Shown piece after piece: positions 1 to 9,029 of a stretch of DNA of 64,000 bases; the stretch's first letter is position 1; each line of letters starts with the position of its first letter. Both the position numbers and the translations under genes were made by a program. The notes beneath the pieces are model-generated. The model was not told the DNA's origin, ran no database searches, and was given only the letters and a program-made list of their open reading frames with translations. Source of the DNA: Variovorax paradoxus (lineage in GTDB: Bacteria; Pseudomonadota; Gammaproteobacteria; Burkholderiales; Burkholderiaceae_C); NCBI GenBank assembly GCA_016806145.1, contig CP063166.1:2418001-2482000 (forward strand), written 5' to 3'.

Positions 1-86
1 TGGCCCGGGCCGGGTGTCGGCGTGGGCAGCTCTTTCCAGGTGAGCGCGTCGACGCCGACGGGGTTCTCGCAAAGCCATGCGTGCAT
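1..86 (-). CDS. Zinc-type/MDR NADPH:quinone oxidoreductase, N-terminal fragment
   Basis: The reverse strand has an ATG at 86-84 preceded by a strong ribosome binding site (GAAGGAG, about 92-100). The frame stays open to the window edge and gives 28 residues beginning MHAWLCENPVGVDALTW. A short N-terminus of this kind, ending in a Pro-rich turn, is typical of NADPH:quinone oxidoreductases of the medium-chain dehydrogenase family. Only the first strand of the GroES-like domain is visible, so the family is inferred from this stretch alone. The gene is divergent from surE. Confidence 0.6.
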   Translation of the reverse strand, partial: MHAWLCENPVGVDALTWKELPTPTPGPG

Positions 87-216
87 GCTCGGTCTCCTTC
101 GAAACGGGTAGTAATGTTGAGGCAATGAAGCGCGCGATGATAGGCGTCGCCCTTGCGTGTCCTTGTCCCTGCTGCGACGCACCCGACGCCTACAATCCGT
201 TGCACCGCACCGCATC

Positions 217-975
217 ATGAAGATACTCATTTCCAACGACGATGGCTTCCAGGCGCCCGGCATCGTCGCACTGCACGACGCGCTCAAGGACCTGGCCGAG
301 GTCGAGGTGGTGGCCCCCGAGCACAACAACAGCGCCAAGTCGAACGCGCTGACGCTCGCGGCGCCGCTCTACGTCCACACCGCGCACAACGGCTTCCGCT
401 ACGTGACCGGCACGCCCGCCGACTGCGTGCACATCGCGCTCAAGGGGCTGCTCGGCTACCGGCCCGACCTCGTGGTCTCGGGCATCAACAACGGCGCCAA
501 CATGGGCGACGACACCATCTATTCGGGCACCGTCGGCGCGGCCATGGAGGCCTACCTGTTCGGCATTCCCGCGATCGCGTTCTCGCAGATCGAGAAGGGC
601 TGGGCCCATGTCGATGCGGCCGCCCAGGTGGCGCGCCGGCTGGTGCAGCGCATCGAGCGCGAGCGCATGCTCGAGGGCGGCGCCTTTCTTTTGAACGTCA
701 ACGTGCCGAACCGGCCGTTCGACGAGCTCAAGCCGGTGAAGGTGTGCCGCCTGGGCCGCCGCCACGCGGCCGAGAAGGTCATCACGCAGGAAAGCCCGCG
801 TGGCGACACGATGTACTGGATCGCCGGCGCGGGCAGCGCCAAGGACAGCGGCGAGGGCACCGACTTCCATGCCACGGCCGAGGGCCACGTGGCGCTCACG
901 CCGTTGCAGATCGACCTGACCGACCACGCCAACCTGGGCCAGTGGCGCGACGCGGTGGTCCGGCTCGCCGACTGA
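217..975 (+). CDS. surE: 5'/3'-nucleotidase SurE
   Basis: SurE is a metal-dependent cytoplasmic phosphatase that removes phosphate from nucleoside 5'- and 3'-monophosphates and is linked to stationary-phase survival. The 252-aa product begins MKILISNDDG; the paired aspartates (D8, D9) and the following N/S residues of NNSAKSN and SGINNGANMG are the metal and substrate ligands of the family. The ATG at 217 gives the canonical N-terminus, so an upstream in-frame GTG (157) was not used. A TACAAT box (191-196) could be a -10 element. The pcm start lies one base after the stop. The surE-pcm-nlpD-rpoS order is conserved across proteobacteria. Confidence 0.95.
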   Translation: MKILISNDDGFQAPGIVALHDALKDLAEVEVVAPEHNNSAKSNALTLAAPLYVHTAHNGFRYVTGTPADCVHIALKGLLGYRPDLVVSGINNGANMGDDTIYSGTVGAAMEAYLFGIPAIAFSQIEKGWAHVDAAAQVARRLVQRIERERMLEGGAFLLNVNVPNRPFDELKPVKVCRLGRRHAAEKVITQESPRGDTMYWIAGAGSAKDSGEGTDFHATAEGHVALTPLQIDLTDHANLGQWRDAVVRLAD

Positions 976-976
976 C

Positions 977-1768
977 ATGGCGACCCAACGGCCTGGATTT
1001 CCGGCTCGCCTCGCGCCCACCGTCTCGGCTTCGACGCCGGCTTCGTCAGCGCTGCGCGGACGGCAGCCCGCGGTGCCACCGAAGCCGCCAGTCCACTCGA
1101 CGCCCTCGATGGCCTCCGACGCGGTGCGTGCGCGCATGGTGCAGAAGCTGGCCGCGCAGGGGATTTCGGATGCGCGCGTGCTGCGCGCCATGGGCGCGGT
1201 CGAGCGGCATCGCTTCGTCGACAGCGCGCTGGTCAACCAGGCCTATGAAGACACCAGCCTGCCGATCGGACTGGGCCAGACCATCTCCAAACCCAGCGTC
1301 GTGGCGCGCATGATCGAACTTTTGCTTGCGGCCCCGGCTCTGACCGGCAAGCCGCAGGACCGTCTGGGGCGCGTGCTCGAGATCGGCACCGGTTGCGGCT
1401 ACCAGGCCGCGGTGTTGAACCACGTGGCCACGGAGGTCTACAGCATCGAACGGTTGCGCGGCCTGCACGAGCGGGCACGGACCAATCTGCGGCACTTCCG
1501 GCTGGCCACGGTTCACCTGATGTTCGGCGACGGCATGGTCGGCTATGCCAAGGGCGCGCCCTATGCGGGCATCATCGCCGCCGCCGGTGGCGAGGCGGTG
1601 CCCGAGGCCTGGATCGAACAGCTCGCGGTGGGGGGGCGGATCGTCGCGCCGACGCACTCGGCGAAGGGCGGCCAGGCCCTCGTCGTGATCGACAAGACGG
1701 CCCGCGGTCTCGAGCGCCTCATTCTTGAGGCGGTTCACTTTGTCCCCCTAAAATCGGGCGTTGCTTGA
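977..1768 (+). CDS. pcm: Protein-L-isoaspartate O-methyltransferase
   Basis: This enzyme uses S-adenosylmethionine to methylate L-isoaspartyl residues in aged proteins so that they can be repaired. The 263-aa product has the SAM motif LEIGTGCGYQAAVL near residue 138, the upstream substrate loop (IGLGQTISKPSVVARM) and the family's C-terminal PLKSG. About 45 N-terminal residues are Pro/Ala/Ser-rich and extend beyond the usual ~210-aa enzyme; a start near MASDAVRARM would give the compact form. It is co-transcribed with surE (1-bp gap) and followed closely by nlpD. Confidence 0.93.
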   Translation: MATQRPGFPARLAPTVSASTPASSALRGRQPAVPPKPPVHSTPSMASDAVRARMVQKLAAQGISDARVLRAMGAVERHRFVDSALVNQAYEDTSLPIGLGQTISKPSVVARMIELLLAAPALTGKPQDRLGRVLEIGTGCGYQAAVLNHVATEVYSIERLRGLHERARTNLRHFRLATVHLMFGDGMVGYAKGAPYAGIIAAAGGEAVPEAWIEQLAVGGRIVAPTHSAKGGQALVVIDKTARGLERLILEAVHFVPLKSGVA

Positions 1769-1779
1769 AGGAATAACAA

Positions 1780-2694
1780 ATGCAGGGTTTTGGCAATCGG
1801 AGTTGGTACGCTGGCGTCACGTTGGCCGTCGTGCTCGTGATCGCGGGGTGTTCCACGCCGCGCGGCCCGGCACCGGTCGAAGACCGCGGCACGATGACCC
1901 GCGCCCCCGGCGCGGCGGCGCCCGTCCCGGGCGGTCCCACCATCACGACCGACGCCTCGGGCAAGCCGCTGGCCGGCATCGAGAACTTCGGCAAGCCGGG
2001 CTACTACGCCGTGCGTCCCGGCGACACCATCCGCCGCATCGCCAACGAGACCGGCCAGACCTGGCAGAACCTCGTTCGCTGGAACAACATCGACAACCCC
2101 GACCTGATCGAGGTGGGGCAGGTGCTGCGCGTGATCCCGCCTTCGGGCCCGGGCTCCACCGTGGCGGCCGTGCCGTCGGCCCCCAACGAGAACGGCGTCG
2201 TCACCAAGCCGGTGACGCCGCAGCCCGCGGTCGTGCCGGGCGTGGCAGCGAGCGGCGCCGCCGCTGCGGGCACCAAGCCGCCGGTCACGGCCTCGCCTTC
2301 GAGCCCGGCTGCATCGGGTGGCGATGAGGACATCGGCTGGATCTGGCCCGCCCATGGCTCGCTGATCGCGGGCTTCGACGATGCGAAGAACAAGGGCTTC
2401 GACATCAGCGGCAAGGCCGGCGACCCGGTGCTGGCCGCCGCCGACGGCCGCGTGGTCTATGCGGGCGCGGGCCTGCGCGGCTACGGCAACCTGATCATCC
2501 TGAAGCACAACAACACCTACCTCACGGCCTACGCGCACAACCAGACGCTGCTCGTGAAGGAAGACCAGTCGGTGCAAAAGGGTCAGAAGATCGCCGAGAT
2601 GGGCAACAGCGATGCCGATCGCGTGAAGCTGCACTTCGAGATCCGTCGCCAGGGCAAGCCGGTCGATCCGGCGCGCTACCTCCCGAATCGGTGA
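1780..2694 (+). CDS. nlpD: NlpD/LppB-type LysM-M23 lipoprotein
   Basis: This is an outer-membrane or periplasmic lipoprotein that activates cell-wall amidases during septum splitting. The 304-aa product has a lipoprotein signal ending VIAGC (modified Cys about residue 24), a LysM domain (about 75-118, [15 protein letters not shown]) and a C-terminal M23 fold (about 190-304). The usual zinc-ligand segment HKGxD reads NKGFD here, so the LytM domain should be catalytically dead, as in E. coli NlpD. The RNA polymerase sigma-S gene follows after four bases. In related bacteria a main rpoS promoter lies inside nlpD; I could not place one with confidence. Confidence 0.94.
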   Translation: MQGFGNRSWYAGVTLAVVLVIAGCSTPRGPAPVEDRGTMTRAPGAAAPVPGGPTITTDASGKPLAGIENFGKPGYYAVRPGDTIRRIANETGQTWQNLVRWNNIDNPDLIEVGQVLRVIPPSGPGSTVAAVPSAPNENGVVTKPVTPQPAVVPGVAASGAAAAGTKPPVTASPSSPAASGGDEDIGWIWPAHGSLIAGFDDAKNKGFDISGKAGDPVLAAADGRVVYAGAGLRGYGNLIILKHNNTYLTAYAHNQTLLVKEDQSVQKGQKIAEMGNSDADRVKLHFEIRRQGKPVDPARYLPNR

Positions 2695-2698
2695 TGCC

Positions 2699-3712
2699 AT
2701 GGCCGGTTCCCGCCCCCGTCGCACGCTGCCCGTGCGCCGGGCGGTGGGCAACGAGGCCGAACCGGCGATCGGTGGCGAAACGTCGCCGCCCGCCTCATCC
2801 CCCGATGACTTGATCGCGCCCGAGCCGAGCGCCGAAGCGCTCGCGCGTACCGGTGACGACACGGCCGACGCGCTCACCGTCTACCTGCGCCGCATCCGGC
2901 GCACCGAGCTTTTCACCCCCGAGCAGGAATACGCGACCGCCTGCGCCGCGCGCGCCGGCGATTTCGCGGCACGCCAGTCGATGATCGAGCACAACCTGCG
3001 GCTCGTGGTCAACATCGCGAAGGCCTACCTCCACCGCGGCGTGCCGTTTTCCGATCTCATCGAGGAGGGCAACCTCGGCCTGATGCACGCGATCACCAAG
3101 TTCGAGCCCGAGCGCGGCTTCCGCTTCTCGACCTATGCGACCTGGTGGATACGCCAGTCGGTCGAGCGCGCGCTGATGACCCAGTCCCGCACGATCCGCC
3201 TGCCGGTGCACATCGTGCGCGAGCTGCAGCAGGTGCTGCGCGCGCGCCGCACGCTCGAGAGCGATCCCGAGTTCCTGGCGCGGCGGCCCGACGGGGTGCG
3301 CGTGGAAGACGTGGCGGCGCTGCTGGGCTCGGACGTGCAGTCGGTGGCCGACCTGCTGGCGCTGGCCGAGACCCCGCGTTCGCTCGATGCGGGCGAGTCG
3401 CGTGGCGAGGAGAGCTACGCGCTGTCCGATTCGGTCGCGGCCGACAACGAGGAGAGCGACCCCACGGGCGCGACGCAGGCGCACGAGGTCGAACGCCTGC
3501 TTGACGGCTGGGTGGCCGCGCTCGATGCGCGCGAGCGCGAGGTGCTCGAAGGCCGCTACGGACTGCACGACCGCGAGCCCGAGACGCTCGAGGTGCTCAG
3601 TGTGCGGCTGTGCCTGACGCGTGAGCGCGTGCGCCAGATCCAGAACGAGGCGCTCGCCAAGATGCGGCGCCAGCTCGCGCGCTCGGGCGTGGGGCGGGAC
3701 GCCTTGTTCTAG
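2699..3712 (+). CDS. rpoS: RNA polymerase sigma factor RpoS (sigma-38)
   Basis: This is the stationary-phase and general-stress sigma factor. The 337-aa product has an ~55-residue acidic, Pro-rich leader, region 1.2 ([17 protein letters not shown]), region 2 with the core-binding and -10-melting segment ([37 protein letters not shown]), region 3, and region 4 with the helix-turn-helix ([19 protein letters not shown]). The position right after nlpD separates it from rpoD or rpoH. It is slightly longer than E. coli RpoS because of the leader. Confidence 0.96.
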   Translation: MAGSRPRRTLPVRRAVGNEAEPAIGGETSPPASSPDDLIAPEPSAEALARTGDDTADALTVYLRRIRRTELFTPEQEYATACAARAGDFAARQSMIEHNLRLVVNIAKAYLHRGVPFSDLIEEGNLGLMHAITKFEPERGFRFSTYATWWIRQSVERALMTQSRTIRLPVHIVRELQQVLRARRTLESDPEFLARRPDGVRVEDVAALLGSDVQSVADLLALAETPRSLDAGESRGEESYALSDSVAADNEESDPTGATQAHEVERLLDGWVAALDAREREVLEGRYGLHDREPETLEVLSVRLCLTRERVRQIQNEALAKMRRQLARSGVGRDALF

Positions 3713-3763
3713 CCTTGCCGGGCGCCGCGCGAGGGACTCTTCCCACGCTGAGACAATCGGGGG

Positions 3764-5212
3764 ATGACGGAATCCATCAAGAAAGATAAATCCCCCACGG
3801 ACACACCCACGAACGCAGGCGGCGAATGGCTCCACGTGGAATCGCTGGACCTCGATGCGCAGGGCGTGGCGCACAAGGCCGACGGCATGGTCGTGTTCAT
3901 CGAGGGCGCGCTGCCCTTCGAAGAGGTGCAGCTCAACGTGCATCGCCGCAAGAACAACTGGGAGCAGGGCACGGTCACGCAGATCCGGCGCGAGTCCTCG
4001 CAGCGCGTGCGGCCCGGCTGCCCGCACTTCGGCCTGCACACGGGCGCCTGCGGCGGCTGCAAGATGCAGCACCTCGATGCCGCGGCGCAGGTGGCGGTGA
4101 AGCAGCGCGCGCTCGAGGACAACCTCTGGCACCTCGGCAAGGTCCGCCCCGAGAACCTGCTGCGTCCGCTCGAAGGCCCGGCCTGGCACTACCGCTACCG
4201 CGCGCGCCTGTCGGTGCGCCACGTGGTCAAGAAGGGCACGGTGCTGATCGGCTTCCACGAGCGCAAGAGCCGCTACCTGGCCGACATGCAGGTCTGTCCC
4301 GTGCTGCCGAAGCAGGTCAGCCAGATGCTGATGCCGCTGCGCGCGCTGATCGCCTCGCTCGATGCGCGCGACACCTGCCCGCAGATCGAACTGGCCTGCG
4401 GCGACGCGCCCGGCACCCAGGCGCTCGGCACCATCGCGCTGGTGCTGCGGCACCTCGAGCCGCTGTCGGATGCGGACATCGGACGCCTCAAGGCCTTCGC
4501 CGCGAAGAACGAGCAAGTGCAATGGTGGCTGCAGCCCAAGGGGCCCGACACGGTGCGGCTGCTGGAGGAGGGCGGCACGCCGCTGGCCTACGGGCTGCCC
4601 GAGTTCGGCGTGACGATGCCGTTCCGGCCCACCGATTTCACGCAGGTCAATCCGCACATCAATCGCGCGCTCGTGGGCAAGGCGCTGCGCCTGCTCGACG
4701 TGCAGTCCGACGAACGCGTGATCGACTGGTTCTGCGGCCTCGGCAACTTCACGCTGCCGCTGGCGAGCCGCGCGCGCGAGGTGCTGGGTATCGAGGGCAG
4801 CGACACGTTGGTGGCGCGGGCCACCGACAACTTCCGCAGGAACCAGCCCGCGACCGCCGCGCGCCGTGCCCTGTCGCCGGCTTCGTTCGTGGCGCGCAAC
4901 CTGTTCGAGATGACGCCCGAGATGCTGGTCGCCGACGGACAGGCCGACAAGTGGCTGGTCGACCCGCCGCGCGAGGGCGCCTTCGCACTCGCCAAGGCGA
5001 TGGCCGACCTGCACCAGCAGCCCGAGCTGCGCACGGGCGGATGGACGCCGCCGAAGCGCATCGTCTACGTGAGCTGCAATCCGTCGACGCTCGCGCGCGA
5101 TGCCGGCTTGCTGGTGCACCAGGCCGGCTATCGCTGCACGCATGCGGGCGTGGTCAACATGTTCCCGCACACGGCGCACGTGGAATCGATCGCGGTGTTC
5201 GAGCGCGAATGA
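3764..5212 (+). CDS. rlmD: 23S rRNA (uracil-1939-C5)-methyltransferase RlmD
   Basis: This SAM-dependent enzyme makes m5U1939 in 23S rRNA. The 482-aa product has an N-terminal TRAM RNA-binding domain, the iron-sulfur cysteines in [17 protein letters not shown] plus the later Cys of MQVCPVLP, a SAM site ([15 protein letters not shown]) and the catalytic cysteine in [12 protein letters not shown]. The TRAM domain and length fit RlmD better than RlmC or TrmA. A hairpin terminator follows about 25 bases after the stop. Confidence 0.93.
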   Translation: MTESIKKDKSPTDTPTNAGGEWLHVESLDLDAQGVAHKADGMVVFIEGALPFEEVQLNVHRRKNNWEQGTVTQIRRESSQRVRPGCPHFGLHTGACGGCKMQHLDAAAQVAVKQRALEDNLWHLGKVRPENLLRPLEGPAWHYRYRARLSVRHVVKKGTVLIGFHERKSRYLADMQVCPVLPKQVSQMLMPLRALIASLDARDTCPQIELACGDAPGTQALGTIALVLRHLEPLSDADIGRLKAFAAKNEQVQWWLQPKGPDTVRLLEEGGTPLAYGLPEFGVTMPFRPTDFTQVNPHINRALVGKALRLLDVQSDERVIDWFCGLGNFTLPLASRAREVLGIEGSDTLVARATDNFRRNQPATAARRALSPASFVARNLFEMTPEMLVADGQADKWLVDPPREGAFALAKAMADLHQQPELRTGGWTPPKRIVYVSCNPSTLARDAGLLVHQAGYRCTHAGVVNMFPHTAHVESIAVFERE

Positions 5213-5236
5213 GGCGGTTCCGACGCCGCAATGAGG

Positions 5237-5263
5237 AAGGGCCCCGAAGGGCCCTTTCTTTTT
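5237..5263 (+). terminator. Rho-independent terminator of rlmD
   Basis: A G/C stem (AAGGGCCC / GGGCCCTT) around a CGAA loop is followed by a T-rich run. It begins 25 bases after the rlmD stop. It may also serve the convergent Bax-inhibitor gene, whose stop is at 5306. Confidence 0.85.
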
Positions 5264-5305
5264 CACCGATCGATGGCCGCGGGGCCATCGAAGGAGGAGC
5301 AAGCG

Positions 5306-6007
5306 TCAGTCGCGTTCGCCGCCCGCGAGGCCCAGCAGCGCCAGCAGGCTCTGGAACACGTTGAACAGGTCGAGGTACAGGGCGAGCGTCGCGCTGATGT
5401 AGTTGGTCTCGCCGCCGTCCATGATCTGCTTCAGGTCATAGAGCATGTAGGCCGAGAAGATGCCGATGGCCGCGACCGAGATCGCGAACATGCCGGCGGT
5501 CGAGCCGACGAACACGTTGATGACCGCGCCGACCATCAACACCATCGCGCCGACGAACAGCCACTTGCCCATGCCCGACAGGTCGCGCTTGATCACGGTG
5601 GCCAGCGAGGCCATCACGAAGAACACGCCGGCGGTGCCGCCGAAGGCCGTCATGATCAGATCGGGACCGTTCTTGAAGCCCAGCACCATCGAGATCAGGC
5701 GCGAGAGCATCAGGCCCATGAAGAAGGTGAAGGCCAGCAGCACCGGCACGCCGGCAGCCGAGTTCTTGGTCTTCTCGATCGCGAACATGAAGCCGAAGGC
5801 ACCGCCGAGGAAGACGATGAGACCGAGCCCGCCGGTCAGCGAGCGGGTGATGCCGGTCTGCACGCCCAGCCAGGCGCCCAGCACGGTGGGCAGCAGGCTC
5901 AGCGCCAGCAGCCAGTAGGTGTTGCGCAGCACGCGTTGGCGGTCAGCCTGCGGCAGCACCTGGCCGTAGCCGCTGGAAGTGTCGAGGGTTGTAACGCGGT
6001 CGTTCAT
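5306..6007 (-). CDS. Bax inhibitor-1/YccA family membrane protein
   Basis: This is a seven-helix inner-membrane protein of the BI-1 (TMBIM) family; bacterial members are proposed pH-sensitive ion channels or modulators of membrane protease FtsH. The 233-aa product starts MNDRVTTLDTSSGYGQ, then runs through hydrophobic helices such as LGLIVFLGGAFGFMFAIE and WLFVGAMVLMVGAVINVFVG, and contains the ISATLALYLDLFNVF segment typical of the C-terminal pore helix. The ATG at 6007 matches family N-termini; an in-frame ATG farther upstream (6079) would add 24 atypical residues. It is divergent from the GlcG-like gene. Confidence 0.9.
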   Translation of the reverse strand: MNDRVTTLDTSSGYGQVLPQADRQRVLRNTYWLLALSLLPTVLGAWLGVQTGITRSLTGGLGLIVFLGGAFGFMFAIEKTKNSAAGVPVLLAFTFFMGLMLSRLISMVLGFKNGPDLIMTAFGGTAGVFFVMASLATVIKRDLSGMGKWLFVGAMVLMVGAVINVFVGSTAGMFAISVAAIGIFSAYMLYDLKQIMDGGETNYISATLALYLDLFNVFQSLLALLGLAGGERD

Positions 6008-6192
6008 GGCCGAAGCTCCTGTGGTTGCTGCCTTGGCAGTTGGGCCGATTCTAGGAGTCTGCAAGACCGGGGCCCCCAAAGACCGTATGGGGGGTGTTCC
6101 TTAGACGGCGCGCCGTCCGACAGGGGGAGGCGCTTCGCTTCAGCGGACCGGTATGCTCGGGGGTTCGACGCAACAAGACCTTGATCACCATC

Positions 6193-6600
6193 ATGCAAAC
6201 CAAATCATTCCTTGAACTCGCCGATGTCAAGCTGATCGCCGCCGCCGCCGAAGCCGAGGCACTCAAGAACAACTGGGCTGTGACCATCGCCATCGCCGAC
6301 GACGCGGGCAACCTGCTGTGGCTGCAGCGCCTCGACGGCGCGGCCGCGCTGTCCTCGCACATCGCCCCGGCCAAGGCCCACACGGCCGCCATGGGTCGTC
6401 GCGAGAGCAAGGTCTACGAGGACATCATCAACGGCGGCCGCACCGCGTTCCTGACGGCACCGCTGGTGCACGGCCTGCTCGAAGGCGGCGTGCCGATCGT
6501 GAAGGACGGCCACGTGATCGGCGCCGTGGGCGTGAGCGGCGTGAAGTCGAACGAAGACGCGCAGGTCGCCAAGGCCGGCATCGCTGCACTGGGTCTCTGA
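6193..6600 (+). CDS. GlcG/HbpS-family (DUF336) protein
   Basis: This small 135-aa cytoplasmic protein of the GlcG/HbpS fold begins MQTKSFLELADVKLIAAAAE. The family marker is VTIAIADDAGNLLWLQRLDGA followed by a Lys/Ala-rich helix and the PIVKDGHVIGAVGVSG segment that closes the domain. Family members bind heme, cobalamin or small acids, and function here cannot be assigned from sequence. It is monocistronic, with a strong hairpin terminator 36 bases after its stop, at the border of the iron island. Confidence 0.88.
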   Translation: MQTKSFLELADVKLIAAAAEAEALKNNWAVTIAIADDAGNLLWLQRLDGAAALSSHIAPAKAHTAAMGRRESKVYEDIINGGRTAFLTAPLVHGLLEGGVPIVKDGHVIGAVGVSGVKSNEDAQVAKAGIAALGL

Positions 6601-6636
6601 GATCCGGCATGGGCGCATGGGCGCCCTGCACGAACG

Positions 6637-6665
6637 AAAACGCCGACTCGAGAGTCGGCGTTTTT
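6637..6665 (+). terminator. Rho-independent terminator after the GlcG-like gene
   Basis: A perfect stem (CGCCGACT / AGTCGGCG) with a CGAG loop is extended by flanking A and T runs, which gives AAAA before and TTTTT after. The A/T flanks mean it could act in both directions. Confidence 0.9.
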
Positions 6666-6720
6666 GATTGGACGTTCAGCGTGAAAAAAAGCTTGGCTAG
6701 TCGGCGAACCGTTGGCTAGC

Positions 6721-6759
6721 AAAAAACGACCCTTCGGAGAAATGAATCTCCTGGAGTCG
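6721..6759 (-). terminator. Probable terminator of hemP (reverse strand)
   Basis: Read on the reverse strand, an outer stem CGACTC / GGGTCG (one G-T pair) encloses a second stem GGAGA / TCTCC with a TTCATT loop, and is followed by six T residues. It lies 42 bases after the hemP stop. Confidence 0.7.
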
Positions 6760-6800
6760 CCCCACGATGAAACTTGCGCGAGGGGCGGGCTGACCGGGAC

Positions 6801-7013
6801 CTACTTGGTCAGGATCAGCTTGCCCAGTTTGGTGGCCTGCAGGCGGTACAGCGAACCGTTGTGCATGATGCCGACGGTCTTGCTGCCCTTGAGCAGCTCG
6901 GTGCTTTCGACCATCGGAACCGGTCGTTGGGCCTGGATGGTGGCGTGACCGCCGCCCGATTGATCGAGCGAAGGGTGGCTCAGAACAGCAAAGGCGTTGG
7001 TGGTGGCTGGCAT
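6801..7013 (-). CDS. hemP: Hemin uptake protein HemP
   Basis: The 70-aa product has a variable N-terminus, then the conserved C-terminal pattern SKTVGIMHNGSLYRLQATK and GKLILTK, which is the hallmark of HemP (PF10636). HemP is needed for heme uptake in several beta- and alphaproteobacteria and acts as a regulator of heme receptor expression in some. A Fur-box-like sequence lies 31 bases upstream of the start, so it probably has its own iron-repressed promoter even though exbD ends only 95 bases upstream. The bhuRSTUV heme locus is 14 kb away rather than adjacent. Confidence 0.9.
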   Translation of the reverse strand: MPATTNAFAVLSHPSLDQSGGGHATIQAQRPVPMVESTELLKGSKTVGIMHNGSLYRLQATKLGKLILTK

Positions 7014-7043
7014 CTCGGGTTCCTCTTATCGAAGCGATGACTG

Positions 7044-7062
7044 AATGATAATAATTCTCATC
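7044..7062 (-). promoter_or_regulatory. Putative Fur box upstream of hemP
   Basis: The plus-strand sequence AATGATAATAATTCTCATC closely matches the 19-bp Fur consensus (GATAATGATAATCATTATC). It sits just upstream of hemP in the exbD-hemP gap. Confidence 0.75.
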
Positions 7063-7108
7063 AAGAAGTCAATCGCCGCGATGAAAAATTTTGTGACCCG
7101 CGCGGCAG

Positions 7109-7522
7109 TTATTTCGCGTCGGGTTCGGTGATGAATCCGATCTTGCGCACGCCGGCTTCGCGCGCCTCCGACATCGCCTTGGCCACGCGCTCGTAGCGCA
7201 CCGCCTTGTCGCCGCGGATGTGCAGTTCGGGCTGCGGCTCCTTGGCGGCCTCGGCGGCAAGGCGGGTGGGCAACTCGCTGTCGGAAATCTTCTGATCGTT
7301 CCAGTAGTAGTCGCCCTCGGCCGTCACGCTGAACAGGATGTTCTCGGGCTTCGGCTGCTCGGGCTCGCTGGTGGCGCGCGGCAGGTCGATGTTCACCGCG
7401 TGCTTCATCACCGGCACGGTGATGATGAAGATGATCAGGAGCACCAGCATGACGTCGACCAGCGGCGTCATGTTGATCTCGTTCATCACCTCATCGGGTT
7501 CGTCTTGGGTTCCGAAAGCCAT
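7109..7522 (-). CDS. exbD: Biopolymer transport protein ExbD
   Basis: ExbD is the inner-membrane partner of ExbB that harvests the proton gradient for TonB. The 137-aa product has a short cytoplasmic N-terminus with the family signature NEINMTPLVDVMLVLLIIFIITVPV, whose membrane Asp is the proton-carrying residue, and then a periplasmic domain. It lies five bases after exbB on the same strand and forms a tonB-exbB-exbD unit. Confidence 0.94.
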   Translation of the reverse strand: MAFGTQDEPDEVMNEINMTPLVDVMLVLLIIFIITVPVMKHAVNIDLPRATSEPEQPKPENILFSVTAEGDYYWNDQKISDSELPTRLAAEAAKEPQPELHIRGDKAVRYERVAKAMSEAREAGVRKIGFITEPDAK

Positions 7523-7527
7523 GATGC

Positions 7528-8241
7528 TCAGCCCTTCTTGAGCGGAACCACGATCGATTCGGCGCCGCTCTGGACGCGGGCACCGGTCACGAAGTAGGCG
7601 TGCAGGTCGTGCGCGAAGGCATTGAGCTTGGTCAGCACGAACTTGTTGCCGCGCACCAGGGCGTTGTAGCCGAGCACGGCGGGGATGGCGACCGCGAGGC
7701 CCAGGGCCGTCATGATCAGCGCTTCGCCGATCGGACCCGCGACCTTGTCGATCGTGGCCTGGCCGGCCGAGCCGATGCTCATCAGCGCGTGGTAGATGCC
7801 CCAGACGGTACCGAACAGGCCGATGAAGGGCGCGGTCGAGCCGACCGAGGCCAGCACGGCCAGGCCGGTCTGCAGGCGCGCGGTGAAGGCGTCGATGCCG
7901 TTGCGCAGCGAACGCGTGATCCAGTCGCTGACGTCGAGCGCGTCATGCAGGTGCGCCTTGGTGTTGCGGTGGTGGGCGGCGGCTTCGCGGCCCTCGAGCG
8001 CCAGGGCGCGGAAGGGGTTGCTGTCGTCCTTGCCGAGCTTGTTGAGCGCGGTGGCGAAGTCCTCGCTGTGCCAGAAGTCCTGCGACTGCTTGGCGAGACG
8101 CTTGTAGCGGATGACGTCGAGCGCCTTGACGATGATCACGATCCACGACGCGAGCGACATGGCGATCAGCAGCACCGCGACGGCCTTGGTGACGAAGTCG
8201 CCTTGGTGCCAGACATTCATCAAGCCAAATTGGGAATCCAT
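7528..8241 (-). CDS. exbB: Biopolymer transport protein ExbB (MotA/TolQ/ExbB family)
   Basis: ExbB forms the pentameric proton channel that drives TonB. The 237-aa product has a first helix near residues 15-38 (KAVAVLLIAMSLASWIVIIV), a cytoplasmic loop, and the two conserved helices LAVLASVGSTAPFIGLFGTVWGI and IGEALIMTALGLAVAIPAVLGYN, with the Thr and Glu residues of the family. It starts 11 bases after the tonB stop. Association with tonB and heme/iron genes favours ExbB over TolQ. Confidence 0.94.
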   Translation of the reverse strand: MDSQFGLMNVWHQGDFVTKAVAVLLIAMSLASWIVIIVKALDVIRYKRLAKQSQDFWHSEDFATALNKLGKDDSNPFRALALEGREAAAHHRNTKAHLHDALDVSDWITRSLRNGIDAFTARLQTGLAVLASVGSTAPFIGLFGTVWGIYHALMSIGSAGQATIDKVAGPIGEALIMTALGLAVAIPAVLGYNALVRGNKFVLTKLNAFAHDLHAYFVTGARVQSGAESIVVPLKKG

Positions 8242-8252
8242 AGGGGTCTCAG

Positions 8253-8956
8253 TTACTTAGGTTGGTTGAAAACGATGGGCGCGGGCAGCATGAAGAGGGT
8301 CTCGTCGCTCGCGTTCGGATAGTTGCTCACGGTCACGGACGACTTCAGCACCGCATCGCGGGCGGCGCGGTCGAGGCGGTCGAAGCCGCTGGACTTGAGG
8401 ATTTCGGCGCGGCGCACGACGCCGTTGCGGTTGAAGTACACGGCGATGGTCACCGTGCCCGATTCGCCGAGCCGCGAGCTCAGCTGCGGATAGACGGGCG
8501 CCGGCTGGCGCAGCCACTGCGCCTGCGCGGCCGTCACCTCGACCACCTTGGGCGGTGCGGGCGGCGCCGGCGGAGGGCCGGCGGCGCGGGAGGCGCGGGC
8601 GGCGGCGAGGGCGGCGTCGTCGGTGCGGGCGGCGGCGGTTCCGGATCGCCCACCGGCGCTTGCGGCGCCGGCGTGGGCTTGGGTTCGCGGATGGCCTGCG
8701 GACGCGGCGGCGGCGGTGCCTTCACGCGCGGCTGGGGCGGCGGTGGAGGAGGGGGCGGCGGCGGAGGCGTGGGCTTCGGCGGCTCGATGAACTGGCTCAT
8801 GATCTCGACCGGGATCACCACTTCGGCGGCCCGGCGGAGCAGGCCGCTCTGCAGCGCCCAGAGCGCGGCGGCGTGGAAGACGATCACGCCGCCGGCAATG
8901 GCAGCATTGCGCGAGAGGCCGAGAAAGGTAGGAGGGGGGGCAAAGCGGTCAGACAC
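8253..8956 (-). pseudogene. tonB: TonB, reading frame broken by a one-base shift in the Pro-rich spacer
   Basis: TonB couples ExbBD energy to outer-membrane receptors. Two frames together make one TonB. The upstream frame (to 8534) gives the N-terminal anchor (NAAIAGGVIVFHAAALWALQ) and a long Pro-rich spacer, then runs into Arg-rich nonsense before its stop. The downstream frame supplies the C-terminal domain (QPAPVYPQLSSRLGESGTV, GVVRRAEILKSSGFDRLD). Joining them near 8573-8580 needs one extra base and restores PPAPPKVVEV, giving about 234 aa. The start is taken at GTG 8956 (MSDRFAPPP). The cause may be a sequencing error in a GC-rich repeat or a real mutation; no classical slippery heptamer is visible. 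Confidence 0.8.
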
Positions 8957-9029
8957 GATCAACCATTCGAGTGCGAGCACGTGGTCACGTGCCCCGATTG
9001 CAGCAAAACCGCTACGACGACGTCTACTT

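Noticed and set aside
190..1236. Long open frames opposite surE-pcm, and many other long antisense frames across the window
   Set aside because: They are GC-rich shadow frames with repetitive Arg/Ala/His composition and no domain motifs, lying exactly under well-supported genes.
2795..5302. 835-codon reverse frame under rpoS and rlmD
   Set aside because: It covers two convincing genes on the other strand and shows no family motif; the composition is typical of antisense to high-GC genes.
8548..8790. Glycine/alanine-rich plus-strand frame opposite the TonB Pro-rich spacer
   Set aside because: The glycine run is the complement of the proline codons of tonB and needs no separate gene.
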